DNA of 64,000 nt from Epiperipatus broadwayi (GCA_028023455.1 JAQFVV010000013.1:4096001-4160000); one strand, 5' to 3'; positions 34,871-46,829 are shown, counted from the stretch's first letter. Notes: generated by a model not told the origin, from the letters alone. Translations and numbers: made by a program.

Positions 34871-37800
34871 AAAAACAATAGATTTATAATATTTATCTTG
34901 AATAGAGTATTTTGAACTAAAGAATAACCCACTAGGTAATACAACCACCTAGACTGTGAAAACAGGCCATTTTTATATCACATTTTCAAGAATGCTTTCA
35001 CTTCTGTGGTGGGCAGAGAGATCGTCAAATATGGCTAACTGAGCATACAGTCTTTCTCAGCTAGAACTCTTGTCAAATTCAATTTCCAACTGAGTTAATA
35101 GTGATTGTATTGTCTCAAGAACTATCAGCTTAGTCTATTCCTATCATTGTTATTTTAATTCTCAAAGGCTTGAGCTAAAAACATAAAAAATTCAAATGAA
35201 AGTCAAAAATTCTGTGTGTATGGTTGAAGGATGAAAATATGATTGTGCAAGCACACAATCTCATTGCCATAGTTAGTATAAGGAAATGAATGTTGGCATG
35301 ATAGGTTCATGATGTTCAGATCTTGCACTAATTTAAATGACTGAAGAAAATAAAGAGGAAAAAGTTGTATCAGAAATAGTATTTAAACCTGGGGAATTAC
35401 ATCCTATCCTCCAAGACAGCAATAGTTCTAGTCAGACACTGTCTATTTATTAATCATAGTTGACTTTCATATCTGAAGGTCACTGCAGTACCCACCATCT
35501 GGAGAACCTGTCAGTAGTTTTACCCAATACCATATATATAGTACATATACACAATTTATTCTACTACACAACATTCTATGTAACCCTTTTGATATCTATC
35601 ATTATCAAGGCAATATTTGAGATAAGAAAATAAAAACTTCTGTAGTTTTTATAAACAATTGTCAAATATTTGTAAAATATTCAGTGGCATATTTTAGTTC
35701 AAACCCTTCTTTAAGTATGATCCTGATACTTTTGCACATAAATCAAATGTGAACTATAATTAAACTTAGGACTGAAGATTTGTACACTTCACTTTTCTTA
35801 AGCAATCCATAGCAGTGGTATTTATTTTTTTATTTTTAAGCTTAGCCAGTTTTTTTTTTTTTAATCTTAACTTACATTTTGTGATTTTTAATAGAATTAC
35901 ATACAATAATAATTTTTTTTGAAGAATGAAAGATTGTAAAAACTAGATTGTTATTATATATATAATTTATACTGTTAGCGAATTATAGACAATAGCAATA
36001 ATTTTCACAATTTATAAAATATATACATGTATATTAATGGCTAGGATTATATCTTGCATGAAAGAGAGTAAAATATTTATATAAATTCAGAATTGACTTA
36101 GTTTAGATAGCTAAGGAAAAGATCATTTACTTATTGTTATTTCTTTGATTGATATGTCAAAATGTAGAATGTATAAAAATAGAATATGGAAAAAAATCTT
36201 GAAAATATAAAAATAGATCAAATAAAGACTAAGAATCTTTACAAGAATAATTTTATAAATATCAATTACAAAATATAGAATCTGTAGAAATTAAATGTAA
36301 TATCTAATTAAAACTGGATATCCTTTGCTATCTTTATAATTATTATTATTTTGTTTTAAAAAAATCGAATATGAAATACTAAAAATAGAAAAGAGAAGTA
36401 ACAAAGTATAAAGCAGATGATAAATATCTATTTAAAAAAATGAATACAAAATATGAAACTGTTATTAGAAAAGTATGCAGTGATAAGGAAAAAAATATTA
36501 AAATTCATTTCAGTGAAGAAAATTCTTAAGATATTAGTATTTAATGGGAAAAATAAAATGGAAAAATGTGAAAAAAACAGTATTTGTTTGAAGAAGCTTA
36601 TTGAGGGTATAGATATTTAAGTAATTCATTAAATGGGAGAGGGGAATTATATAGACAAGGGTAAGTAGAGATTAAACAAAAAAAACTAGAATAGGATTGA
36701 TTAATAATTGGCCAATTTCTTATATAATAATATGAGATGAATAGAATAACTTGGAAAAGGATGCTGTTATCTATTTTAAAATTTGAAAACAAGGCATTTT
36801 GTACTAGATAGGCAATTTTAAAAAAAGTATAGATATAATTTAATGAAGATATGCATGGATAGTACATTGTGCATTTTCTTAAAGAAATTTAAAATGTGTT
36901 TAGTAAAAAATAATGTTTAATAGAGTTATGCAAAGAAGGCACAACCTATTGTGCTAGAAATGTTTTACAATATGCAAAGTTAATAGATAGAAAATGCATT
37001 CTGATGCATTTACATTTTAAACAATTGGATAAATGAATAGGGAATATATTGCAGGTACTTTATTATGAAGAACAGGAAAAGAGAATAAATAAGTTGAGTT
37101 ATGAAATGAATATGAATAAAAAATAGTTTAATGTTATAAAAAAATTAAAACATTAAAAAAAACTAAAACTGAATAAGAATGTAGACTATATAAGTGGTTT
37201 ATGTGAAGATAACAGGAAGAATACTAAACATTTATTTTTAGATATAGAATGTTAAAAGAGAATTGAATTAAGTTGCAAGAAAAAATAAATAAAAGGTAAA
37301 GGAAATGAAAAAAAAAATTTTAAAAAGTGTTTTTTGTTTAGAACTTTATGACAAAAAATGAGAATAAGGATAAAAATATTGAACTAATAAAACAGTTCTG
37401 ATATCAAAATGAGATAGTGAGAAAAAAATAGCATTGGAAGAATGATTTAGCAATAGATAGCAATAAGTAAATGGGTTACTGTGATATTTAGTGGCTTTAG
37501 AAGGAGTGAATGCTTAACTTTATATCTAGCATGTGATCTACACATAACGACAATTTCATTTTGTCTAAACGACAAGCCATGGCTCATTGTAAAGTAGAAA
37601 ACATTCTCCCATGATTAAGATGCAAGAATCAAACAAAAACAATCTTGAAGAATATTTTATTTATTATTTATAAATATATTGATCAATGGATAAAAATTAT
37701 ATTTTAAAATAAATAACACTTTTTTGGTTGCACATGCTGTTTTTCAAACTCTGTGACACATCTTAAGTCTTTTACGATTAAACAAGATTTAAAAAACGAG

Positions 37801-38374
37801 ATTTTCTAATTTTTTTATTTAAAAAATGCAAATTACAACCAATTAAAATTAGTTACAAGTTATTAGAAGTTCATTTATCATTTCAATTTACACTTAACCA
37901 AGTTCCTTCTCTCTTTCTTCTCCCACTCTCTCCCTAGTAGAATCATAATTGTGATAATAAATATCAGCAAAGAATAATCTTTATTCTATCTTTTTTCATA
38001 ATAATATTTCCAAACATTATGTTTGTATATCACTAGTTTTTTTTAGTTGTATCTTTCATGATTTGCTGTAATATATCCAATTTTTAAATGATGTCTTTTT
38101 TTAGTTGAGGCTATGAACCAAAATGTTTATCTTTTTATTTATATATATATTTCTCCAATAAATTTGTTTTATTTACTCTAATTCATTATTAAGTTTGTTA
38201 TATATATTATTATTTGATAGCTGTATTTTATACTATTAACATCACATGGTTTTAATTGTAAATGTTGTTAGTAAAATTTAAACTTTATTAAATTTTTCAA
38301 ATACATTCATCTGTTAGTAACAATACATATGTTACTATATAACACAATGCTTCAAATGATATTATTCTCCTCTT
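34871..38374. other. Long AT-rich stretch, no gene identified
   Basis: Patches at 34,940-35,100 and 35,370-35,530 are less AT-rich, but I cannot assign them. The frame at 36,598-36,867 (minus strand) has no coding character. A and T homopolymers dominate 35,800-37,500. Confidence 0.4.
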
Positions 38375-38475
38375 TTCTTCAGATCTTGTTGGTCTGACCA
38401 ATGACAGTACAAGCATGGGAATTGAACCAATGACCTAAAATCAAGGCACTGTTGGCAAGATTATTCAGTAACATT
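38375..38475 (-). repeat. tRNA-like SINE fragment
   Basis: On the minus strand, GGTTCAATTCCC (38,417-38,428) is a near-canonical B box, preceded by GTGCCTTGATTTTAGGTCAT, which could form an anticodon-like arm. No target duplication was found and the A box is unclear. Confidence 0.35.
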
Positions 38476-38599
38476 ATTCATACAGAAAATAAATATCAGT
38501 TTTACAATAAATAAATCTAACAATAATCAAAACAATTATTCCTAATATTATTATTTTGTTTTCCCTACAACTTTTCCGAAAAAATCATAATAATAAGAA

Positions 38600-39600
38600 T
38601 TTGACAATAGTTTATAATTACCTGTCCGTGGAGCAAATTGAGTTTAGGCCAAGAAGTTGTGATCAAATTTTTATCTTTAATAACTCACACTGGAAAAAGC
38701 TTTCAAAATAAATTAAAATGGTGGCTCCTTTATTCATCTAACCTCAACTTACGATTTTGTTTGGAAAAGGTCTCTGAAAATTGTCTAAAATTTTTAAATG
38801 TAGAAAAATTATTAATTTATTTGGGAAAATGCTTTCCAATAGAAAATGGTAATTATAATACATACAAAATTGTATAAAACAAAATATAATAGATTCTTTC
38901 TTCCATCTATTTCATTTAATGTGCTCATCAATGATTTTCCAGAAATAAAATTCAGAAGTTAATCTATATTGATAACATTGTTTTGATTTTCCAAAAGAGA
39001 TTATCAAAACTAGAAGTTTCTCAAGAAGAATTTGTAAAGTTTGAAAAATTTTAAAAACAAGATCTTATTCTTAATCCAACAAAAACAGCAACATTTTTTC
39101 AACTAAATACCAAGAAAACATTTCATAATCTAAATATAACCTTTTAGAATAATAGGCTGAAAAATAATTTTCCTCTATACTATTTATGAATAATCTAGGT
39201 TTATCTAAGGTTAGATTTAAATTTATATCTAAGAATAATCTCTTTGGAAAGTTTACTGGCACTAGTTGGGATTGTGATGAAAATATTTTACAAATAGCTT
39301 TTTCTACTACAAACATATTTTATTGGTGAATACATGCCTCAGTTTGGAGAAAAAGTTTCAACCTAACCTTCTGCTTTTCAATTAAATGTTACTGATATTA
39401 CGGATGAATTTAAGTCTATTTCTTTACAATAACATTGTGTTTACATATTCTTCCACAAGATGTCATTAAAAAAAGCTGATTCACAGAAAATATATAAAAA
39501 AACTACTTAAGTAGAATGGACTTGTCAATAAATCAAGATATTATTTTACCATCTAAAACTTATATCAACATTTCCTTTCTGGATGTTCAACTAAAAATCG
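38600..39600 (+). mobile_element. Non-LTR reverse transcriptase relic (unassigned family)
   Basis: Plus-strand fragments read, with frame changes, INDFPEIKF, then IYIDNIVLIFQKRLSKLEVS (from 38,962) and DLILNPTKTATFFQL. This is the C motif of a LINE RT: Y-A-D-D-x-V-L appears as Y-I-D-N, so the second catalytic Asp is Asn. It is followed by the usual L-N-x-x-K-T segment. Later fragments (ISLESLLALVGIVMKIFY; YMPQFGEKVST) fit the thumb and post-palm region of jockey- or CR1-like LINEs. The open frame at 38,638-38,877 may be its upstream part. It belongs to neither family A nor family B. Confidence 0.5.
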
Positions 39601-41439
39601 AAAATTGAAGAATTGCGGCAAAAATAGAAATAACATAGTTAATGTCTGTTGCTTGTATGTTTGCAACAAGAAAATTGAAGATCTTAATAAAGTCACTAAT
39701 GAATCTATTGCCTGGTTGGAATCTCTGCAGATTTATTATGATATTTTGTTAATAGTTAAGCTATCTGACAAAAAATCTATACACTAGATAAATAAAATAT
39801 TTGAATAGTTGGTGCATTCACTTTTAGTTACAATGTCCATATAGAAAAATATTTTTAATGAATAGTCCATTACAGCGTAAAGGTTTTAAAAAACAGTGAA
39901 GGGGAAATCAATACTTACTAAAGTTTCAATTATTGGGTGGTGAAGAATTAAGTGTTTTCCTATCCTTGTGTTAGCTTATATTTAAGAATAGATATACACC
40001 CATTTACTAAACAATATTGGATGCTTATCTGGGTTGGTGATGGTCAGTATATGATAAGAAAACCTAAATCTTTTGAAAGGAATTGTATTTGACTCATATT
40101 TAAACCAAGACCCTATGGCATAAATATGTACTATATTATAATCATACAGAAAATAGTGGTAATAAGAGAGAATCTGAGGTTACAATGTCCCACAATTGGG
40201 TAGCCTTTTGTAACAGTACACCACATTAGGGCTGAATTATAAGGAGATTGGAAACCATCATCACACACAAGTAAATAATATATAAAATTAAATACCAAAG
40301 AAATGAGCATGATATATCAGCACAGAACTAGCTATAAGTTTACTAGAATTACACAAAAGTAATAATCATTCATCATCATAAATGATCAATGATAGAAAAT
40401 AAATCAACAGTCAAGCTTGTGACTGTATTTGAAAGTGGTTCACTATAGACCAGGCTAATTATTTAGCCCCTCCAAATCTAGGGCAGAAATACAAATAATA
40501 ATTATTTGGGTGCACGTACTTAAATACTACTCATCAAAATACAACAATAAGTTAAATAATGCTGAGATACTGACAACCTCCTGACCACCATCAATGCTCT
40601 GTCTACTTAGTTCCATTAATGCACTGACCAACTATAAACTAAATTTCTAAAAAAGTAATAAATATATGAAATATAATTCTTGGATATTAAAGGATATCCC
40701 TTTTGTATCAACCAGGATCAACATCATTTGAATGTCAGTAACTCTAAGCATAAACCCCTACCCCATATAACTGTTATGCACAAATATAGCTCAGGAAACA
40801 AGAAGTCTATAAATTATTACTGTGAGCAAGAGATAAATAAATAAAGCAGCTTATTATAAATCACTTCAAAGAATTCCTAAATTTATCCTATTATTTGTAA
40901 ATAGTTTTATTGGTATTATTAAAAACATCCTAGACCACTAAGCTGTCATGAAATAAGTCAAATCATGTAACAGGAATTGGAAGGAATAAAGACTAAAAAA
41001 ATATTTTAAAAAAATTTAATAACTAATTGATTAACAAAAAATAAAAGAAATTGGCATGATAGTATGCAATTTTAAACATTCATTTCATCAAAAAATATAT
41101 ATAGTTTCATAAAAATTATATTAACCAGTTGATTTCTATTCATTAAATTAACTTTTAATTTTTTAAAATAACTAAGAATTGGACTCTTAAAAAAAATCAA
41201 AGATTATAATCTTTGATTCAGCTTAATTAATCCTTTGTTAAGTTTTAGGAGGAAAAAATAAATGAAATTGTAATAATTAAAAAAGCAAGTCATATACAAT
41301 GTGACATTATTTTTAAAGAGCTTGTAGTTACAAAAATGCACACAGAGAGCGTACCAATAGCTCAAACAAGCTCGTAATAAATGAAATTGAAAAAACATGT
41401 TCCAAAAATTAAATTTTCAAAAAAAAATTCTTTCACAAT
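39601..41439. other. Non-coding stretch, nothing identified
   Basis: No gene, RNA or element could be supported. Patches near 40,130-40,250 and 40,440-40,640 are slightly GC-richer and unassigned. Confidence 0.4.
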
Positions 41440-41815
41440 TTAAGAGGGTAAATACTTGACTATACTTGCTATGATGTCATGATAATCAACATTGTGCTGC
41501 CGGTAAGTGTCGTCGGAAGAACGCATGAACGTTATCATAGCAATGAAGACTCTGACATGACTAATCTGAGATTTAATTTTTTGACCTGCAAGATTTAAAA
41601 AGTGGTTTTTTTCTCCTATTTGTTGCAGCATGATTCCTATTTGTTACAGCGTGAATTAATTTGTCAGTTATTTTGCAGTGCTTTAATTTTTCAGTAATTT
41701 TTTTTAATAAAACATTACTTTTCAACAATTGTAAGTAATTTATATGTTATTTATTCTACGATATTAACTGTATTTATTTTATATTTTATTAATTTTCCGG
41801 ATTTTCCATTTTTAG
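41440..41815 (+). promoter_or_regulatory. Possible 5' flank / untranslated leader of the host gene
   Basis: The stretch upstream of the first coding exon has a small cluster of CpG sites (41,500-41,540) and a consensus donor GTAAGT at 41,503-41,508 that could end a 5' untranslated exon. The acceptor at 41,814-41,815 shows that some exon must lie upstream. It also holds a tandem 21-base repeat starting TCCTATTTGTT (41,613-41,655) and TTGCTATGATGTCAT, which recurs in the palindrome at 42,770-42,943. Start site and promoter elements are not identified. Confidence 0.3.
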
Positions 41816-41872
41816 ATATCAATTTAGAAATGGCTACTGTTGAAACAAGACACCGCAGTGATCGTTATTTGG
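41816..41872 (+). CDS. First coding exon of an unrecognised host gene
   Basis: The exon is preceded by a pyrimidine-rich tract ending TTTCCATTTTTAG and followed by GTAAGTAC, a strong donor. An ATG at 41,830 sits in a favourable context (GAAATGG). It opens MATVETRHRSDRYL, leaving one base of a split codon (phase 1). Joined to the exon at 49,985 it reads in frame across the junction. Codon use and base composition differ from the AT-rich surroundings. I do not recognise the protein family; the exposed, charged start shows no signal peptide. The main doubt is that the gene is inferred from only two short exons. Confidence 0.55.
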
Positions 41873-42017
41873 GTAAGTACGCATTTTGTAGTGATATTTG
41901 TCCTTCATATTCCTTGTAAATTACATTAGTTGCAAATCATAGTTATTTCCACTAAAAAAAAAATCATAATTTTATATAGTACTTTTAAGACGACTGAATT
42001 ATTATTTGTAGACTCAC

Positions 42018-42465
42018 AGATTACACTTTATAAAGTCAAAAACTTCATATAAATATATCGGAGAGACTTTCTTTTCAAAAAATTTATTGATATACATTAT
42101 ATAAACTACATAAATAAAATATAAATATCCAAGGTTTCGTCCATTTTTCAATAATAATATGGACTTTATCAAGGTTCTATAAAACAGAGAAAAAACAACA
42201 ATAACAGAGAAAAAACAACATTATTGTTGTTTTTTCTCTGTTTTATAGAACCTTGATAAAGTCCATATTATTATTGAAAAATGGACGAAACGTTGGATAT
42301 TTATATTTTATTTATGTAGTTTATATAATGTATATCAATAAATTTTTTTGAAAAGAAAGTCTCTCTGATATATTTATGTGAAGTTTTTGACTTTATAAAT
42401 TTGATAATACATTTGAAAAGATAGAAAAAGAAGAAGTTTATATTGTTATATAGATTACACTTTAT
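42018..42465. mobile_element. Foldback insertion with 14-bp target-site duplication
   Basis: AGATTACACTTTAT occurs at 42,018-42,031 and again at 42,452-42,465, flanking a 420-base insert. The insert consists of two inverted arms (about 42,028-42,203 and 42,222-42,398) that differ at only a handful of positions, an 18-base loop that repeats the arm sequence ACAGAGAAAAAACAACA, and a 53-base unique AT/GA-rich end. Each arm contains CTTGATAAA, a GTCCAT/ATGGAC hairpin and GAAACG. Inverted terminal copies with retrotransposon-type duplications could reflect the pseudo-LTR arrangements known for Penelope-like elements, but that is inference. Confidence 0.8.
42252..42291 (+). other. Hammerhead-like hairpin in the foldback arm
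   Basis: CTTGATAAA (42,252-42,260), stem GTCCAT/ATGGAC (42,261-42,266 with 42,281-42,286) and GAAAC (42,287-42,291) match the order of the hammerhead core and stem II. The core differs from CUGAUGA, including loss of the essential G8, and there is an extra base, so it is at best a dead relic. The mirror copy lies in the left arm. Confidence 0.3.
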
Positions 42466-42749
42466 GATAACTTTATATAGTACTTTTAAGAAGACAGATT
42501 GATTATTTGTGGACTCACAGTTTTTACTTATTAATTTTGTAGTGATATTTATCTTACATTTTCCTATTTTGCATCCAATTTTAGTTAATTATTCATGATG
42601 TATATAGTACTTTTAACCTTTTTTCCTATTATTATTTGTAGACTCCTATTTTGTGTCCTATTTATTATTTTTTTTTTCAGGATGGATGGTGCTGTCTTTA
42701 TCCTGTACCACATGCCTTTTTTCCATGCTATGATTCCATTACCCTGTAC

Positions 42750-42965
42750 CACGTGCCTTTCCCTGTTTTACCTTGCTATGACATCATTACCCTGAGCGGA
42801 TCCTATTCTAATCTTGCGAACTTTGACGTAATGTCACCACGTGATATGCGAACAAATTTTATCAAATCATTAGGTGATGTTAATTTAAAAATCAGATGGT
42901 TAGAGTAGTATGCCTTCAGGGTAATGACATCATAGCAAGGTAAATACTTTACTACCCTGAATGGA
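42750..42965. repeat. Imperfect palindrome (MITE-like) translatable on both strands
   Basis: The ends ACCTTGCTATGACATCATTA (42,769-42,788) and the inverse of TAATGACATCATAGCAAGGT form terminal inverted repeats of about 27 bases. The interior is also partly self-complementary (GTCACCACGTGAT against ATCACCTAATGAT). Frames on opposite strands (plus, ending at 42,908; minus, starting near 42,994) give similar peptides: LPCYDIITLSGSYSN versus LPCYDVITLKAYYSN. It also contains TGACGTAA (42,824-42,831) and CACGTG (42,838-42,843). It looks like a small hairpin element; protein coding is unlikely. Confidence 0.6.
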
Positions 42966-43103
42966 TTAAAAAAAAGTTTCACAATTTGAAACATTAATAA
43001 AAATATTTAAAATTTTTAATTCTTACAAAAAAAAATATTATTTTTATATAAGAAATGTTTTTTTAGTATTAATAAAAATATAGTATGTACACAAAATATA
43101 CCT

Positions 43104-43800
43104 TTAACATTGATTTGATTCTTTTGTGGAGTTCTTTCCAATTATAATTTCCAGTTGAATTTTCTTCTTGAAGGCTTCTACACATAAATTGTCTTTTTCC
43201 TGTTGTGCATTATTTCTAGATTAAAATAGCAAGTTTTATTCATTTCTTTTCACTAAAATTTCCAAGTGACACTAATACTACAGAGACTCATGCTCTTGGT
43301 TGAAGACAATGTTACAGATTACTTTACAGAGTAACTTCTCTACATTTTATTCCAATGAAGGCAGGTTACATGGAGGAAAGTAATGCCTAGCTTTTAGCTG
43401 AATTCCGCATATGTTTTTCATTATAGAAACCATTTTATGACTAAACTCATAGTATGTTAAAAGCTTGTTTAAAACTTCTACTATACTATGCAATGTTTAG
43501 TTAAGACTTCTGCTTCTGCCTTCTTATCAGCAAGACTTGACAGTTTTTTACAATATCTAAGTTAGGAATGACCACTTAACTTGGGCTTCTAACCTATTCA
43601 CCTCAATTATTATTTTTGCTAGAACAATCTTGCCCACAAGCCAATCACAATCTGTCTCTAACTTGATAATTTTATAACAACCAAATAGATAAATTCTTAT
43701 AAATACAATTGTTCAGATATTTTTCTCTTTAATCATAGTCATTGAAAAACAAGTCAAGAATTTAAATTAACATCATAAAATTCTTCGCATTTCTTTCTAA
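43104..43800 (-). pseudogene. Decayed intron-less copy of an unrecognised helical protein
   Basis: On the minus strand, in order: CEEFYDVNLNS (near 43,790), KLETDCDWLVGKIVLAKIII and NRLEAQVKWSFLT (near 43,590-43,690), ADKKAEAEVLTKH, VEVLNKLLTYYEFSHKMVSI and KNICGIQLKARHYFPPCNLP (43,380-43,490), NVEKLLCKVICNIVFNQEHE, and a final run QQEKDNLCVEAFKKKIQLEI ending in a stop at 43,104-43,106. The blocks follow one another without splice sites but with frameshifts and stops, the signature of a retrocopied pseudogene. The heptad-rich character suggests a coiled-coil protein. I cannot name the parent gene. Confidence 0.5.
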
Positions 43801-46800
43801 TTAAAAAAATTTTCTTGCAAAAAGAAAAACAAGATAATCATTTAATTACATTGAGTTGATTTCTGTAATGAAAAGATATAAAGAGAAAAGAAAACAACTC
43901 TAATTAAAACAAAATTTACCAAAAGCATTATCTTATTTTGTTTTTTCTTTTTTAAAATATATATTCTTAAACATAAAACTTTATCTCTTTTAAAAGATTA
44001 AAATTAATATTTATTAAATAATTTACAAAAAAGAGAAAAGTATTTTTCTCTTAGTACATTTACTTTGTTTAAATTAAAAATATTAATTAATTATAATTAC
44101 TAAAGAGAAAGAAAGAGAAAAAACAACTTGTTTACATTATTTTATAAATTTCTCTCTGTTCTACAATTATTAAAATATTCATATGTTAAAATCATATTAT
44201 TATTTAACAAATTTAATGTTTGAGAATTCCCATAGTATAATATTAGGACTTAAAATATTTAGTTCATTGAAAACCCATTATTATTATATATATATATATA
44301 TGGAAAAATTAAATATGATTTTCCCCATTAATTAAATAACTCTAAGCTAAACCTAAGGAACATGCTGCCAACTCATCTAATTATTTTTAATGCAGCTATG
44401 TAGCCAACTAGTTATAATATATATATACATTAATGATAAAAATTTTCACAGTACAGGTTTTTATATAACAATTATGTAATGGTAAATTTTGTTAGAATAT
44501 TTTTATATAACAGTATTTGGGTTTGAACCTTGAATATGTACAATCAAAGATGTATACACATGGATAATGAAATTTTCAAGATGTGTATTGTAAACTTTGA
44601 TTCAAATAAATAAGTTGAATGGTTAACAAAAATCAAATAAAAAAAATTTAATTTGAATATATATTAACCAATGTGATGATGATGATTTATAATTTAAAAG
44701 TATTCCCAAAAGTATTTTTTTTTGTTTTTCAGTTTCAATATAAAAAAAGAAACTCAAAGGCACCAAACTTCAAAAAAGTAATTTTACTCTTGGAATACTT
44801 TTAAAGGATCGATCACTATCAATTATTACCATTATCTCAACATGTCCCTTAGTGAATTGTCTGATTTCTCAAGGATATGGATATTAACTAGCATACATGT
44901 GTATAAAGCATATATTTGAATTGAGTTACAAATGCAACCTAAATTGATTAATAATTATTAATAACGAATAAATAAAACTGTTGCATATATACTCACAACT
45001 ATTAACACATACACAAAAATATTCATATTATAGTAACAAAAAATATTTTAAGTTTAAGGACATAATATTTCTAATGTTAAGACCCTACCATGTTAAATAT
45101 TGAAACTGTCACTAACCATGGTTTTTTCATGGACCATTCTTTTAATATTTTACCGTTGTCTCTTTAATTTTTCCAATGAACTTTTCATTAAACACTGGTG
45201 ATGTTAGAGAAAGAGTAAACACAGCAGCACTAGTGATGTTCTATAAGGTATATTATCTATAGCTTTTGAGTAATTTATATATTATTATCCATTTCTTTCT
45301 TTTTATGGCATTATAGATGTTTTACCCAAGCTGTTTTCAAATTTCAGCAGAATTTCTGGATCAAACTGCATTTTCTATGCTGTTTTGGCTGGTATGGTTT
45401 GTGGTTATCTAATCCCACATGGTAAATGGATTTATCCTAAATAAATTAATCATACCAACTGATGTAACTGAAGTAATGAAAAATACACTAAAAATAGTCA
45501 GTAAAATATGACTTATGGTGGAAAAAGAGTTTTAATCCATGGTTGTTTCTCTTTTCAGCATGGATCATGACAACACACCTTTAATAAACTGCATTCTAAT
45601 GCAAAGCAATATGGAATGAACTGCAGGACTCCTAGAATTAAAATGATAGTAATAATAATCTTTAGTTTTTTGTTTCAGACCTATTTATATCTAATTGATG
45701 TTGTTCAAACACCATATACTCACCAGTTAGAGAAAATATGACCTTTTGCATCATTACAAAAATATATATTTTGAAAAACACCCTCTTTATTCTCTCCAAA
45801 ACATGTGGATACATTAATTTTTATTTTTATACAAAAATATGAGAAACAAAATAAAAAAATAAAAAAAAGTTTTTTTTTCTTTCTTTCTTTATTTATATAG
45901 AAAAAAGAAAAAATTACTGCCGACTTTAAATTTTTATTTACAACTTCTAAAATATTATCAATTCCAAAATTTTAATCTTATTTTTAACTTTGCCTTCCAG
46001 TTTCATTATAGAAATATGGGAATTTTTATTTAAAACTCAGTTCATGAAATGTAAGCTAGAATAGATTCAAATTTAGATTACTTTTTTTTAAGAACACGTC
46101 TTTTGTTATTGAGACTAGTTTTCTTTTTTTTCTTTAGAATGTACTTTATCATTCAATTTGTCACATATTACAAAGTAAATACTTAATACTCTTTAATAAC
46201 ATGCATAAATTAATTTTTATTCTTAATCTTTAGGCTGTTTACATTTTTATTTCTCAAGTGACACACACATACACGCACCCACACAAGCAAATGACAGTTT
46301 GTATATTTATTAGTCAGTTCACATGAATATTTTTTTAAAATAAATTTCTACCTCTCTGCAGGATTCAATATAATCATTCTGAGCTGCATCAGGTTTAATA
46401 TGGCTACAATATATAAAATACTGCTACATTCCATATGAAATAAAAAAGTTTAGAAGGCCCATCAAATGAAATGAATTTATGTATTTCCTTTTCCTTGAAA
46501 AATGTGGATGGGGGGGGGGGGCGTCTCAAATTATTTTGGGAATAAAATGTCAATAAAGTTATAAAAATAATTGTTTTAGTTGTTCTTGTAACATTTCCTT
46601 TTACTAGTAAAAGTGACTTTCTGATTGAAATAAGTTAAAAAGAAATAATGCATAAAACATTTGGATTATGACAATAATACTTAAAAACAATTTTATTAAG
46701 GTTTATAATTGGTGTACATAATTATATAATTGTTTTAACAAAGGATATATTTTTGATCTTTGGGTATTTAGAAGTGACAGTGTGTCAATCATATACATTA

Positions 46801-46829
46801 TATTTTATTATGCAACAGGGACTTTGAAG

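Noticed and set aside
42671-42730. TTTTTTTTTCAG acceptor followed by a short open stretch in phase with the first exon
   Set aside because: The frame stops after about 17 codons and lies next to a palindromic repeat; the exon at 49,985 is a better partner.
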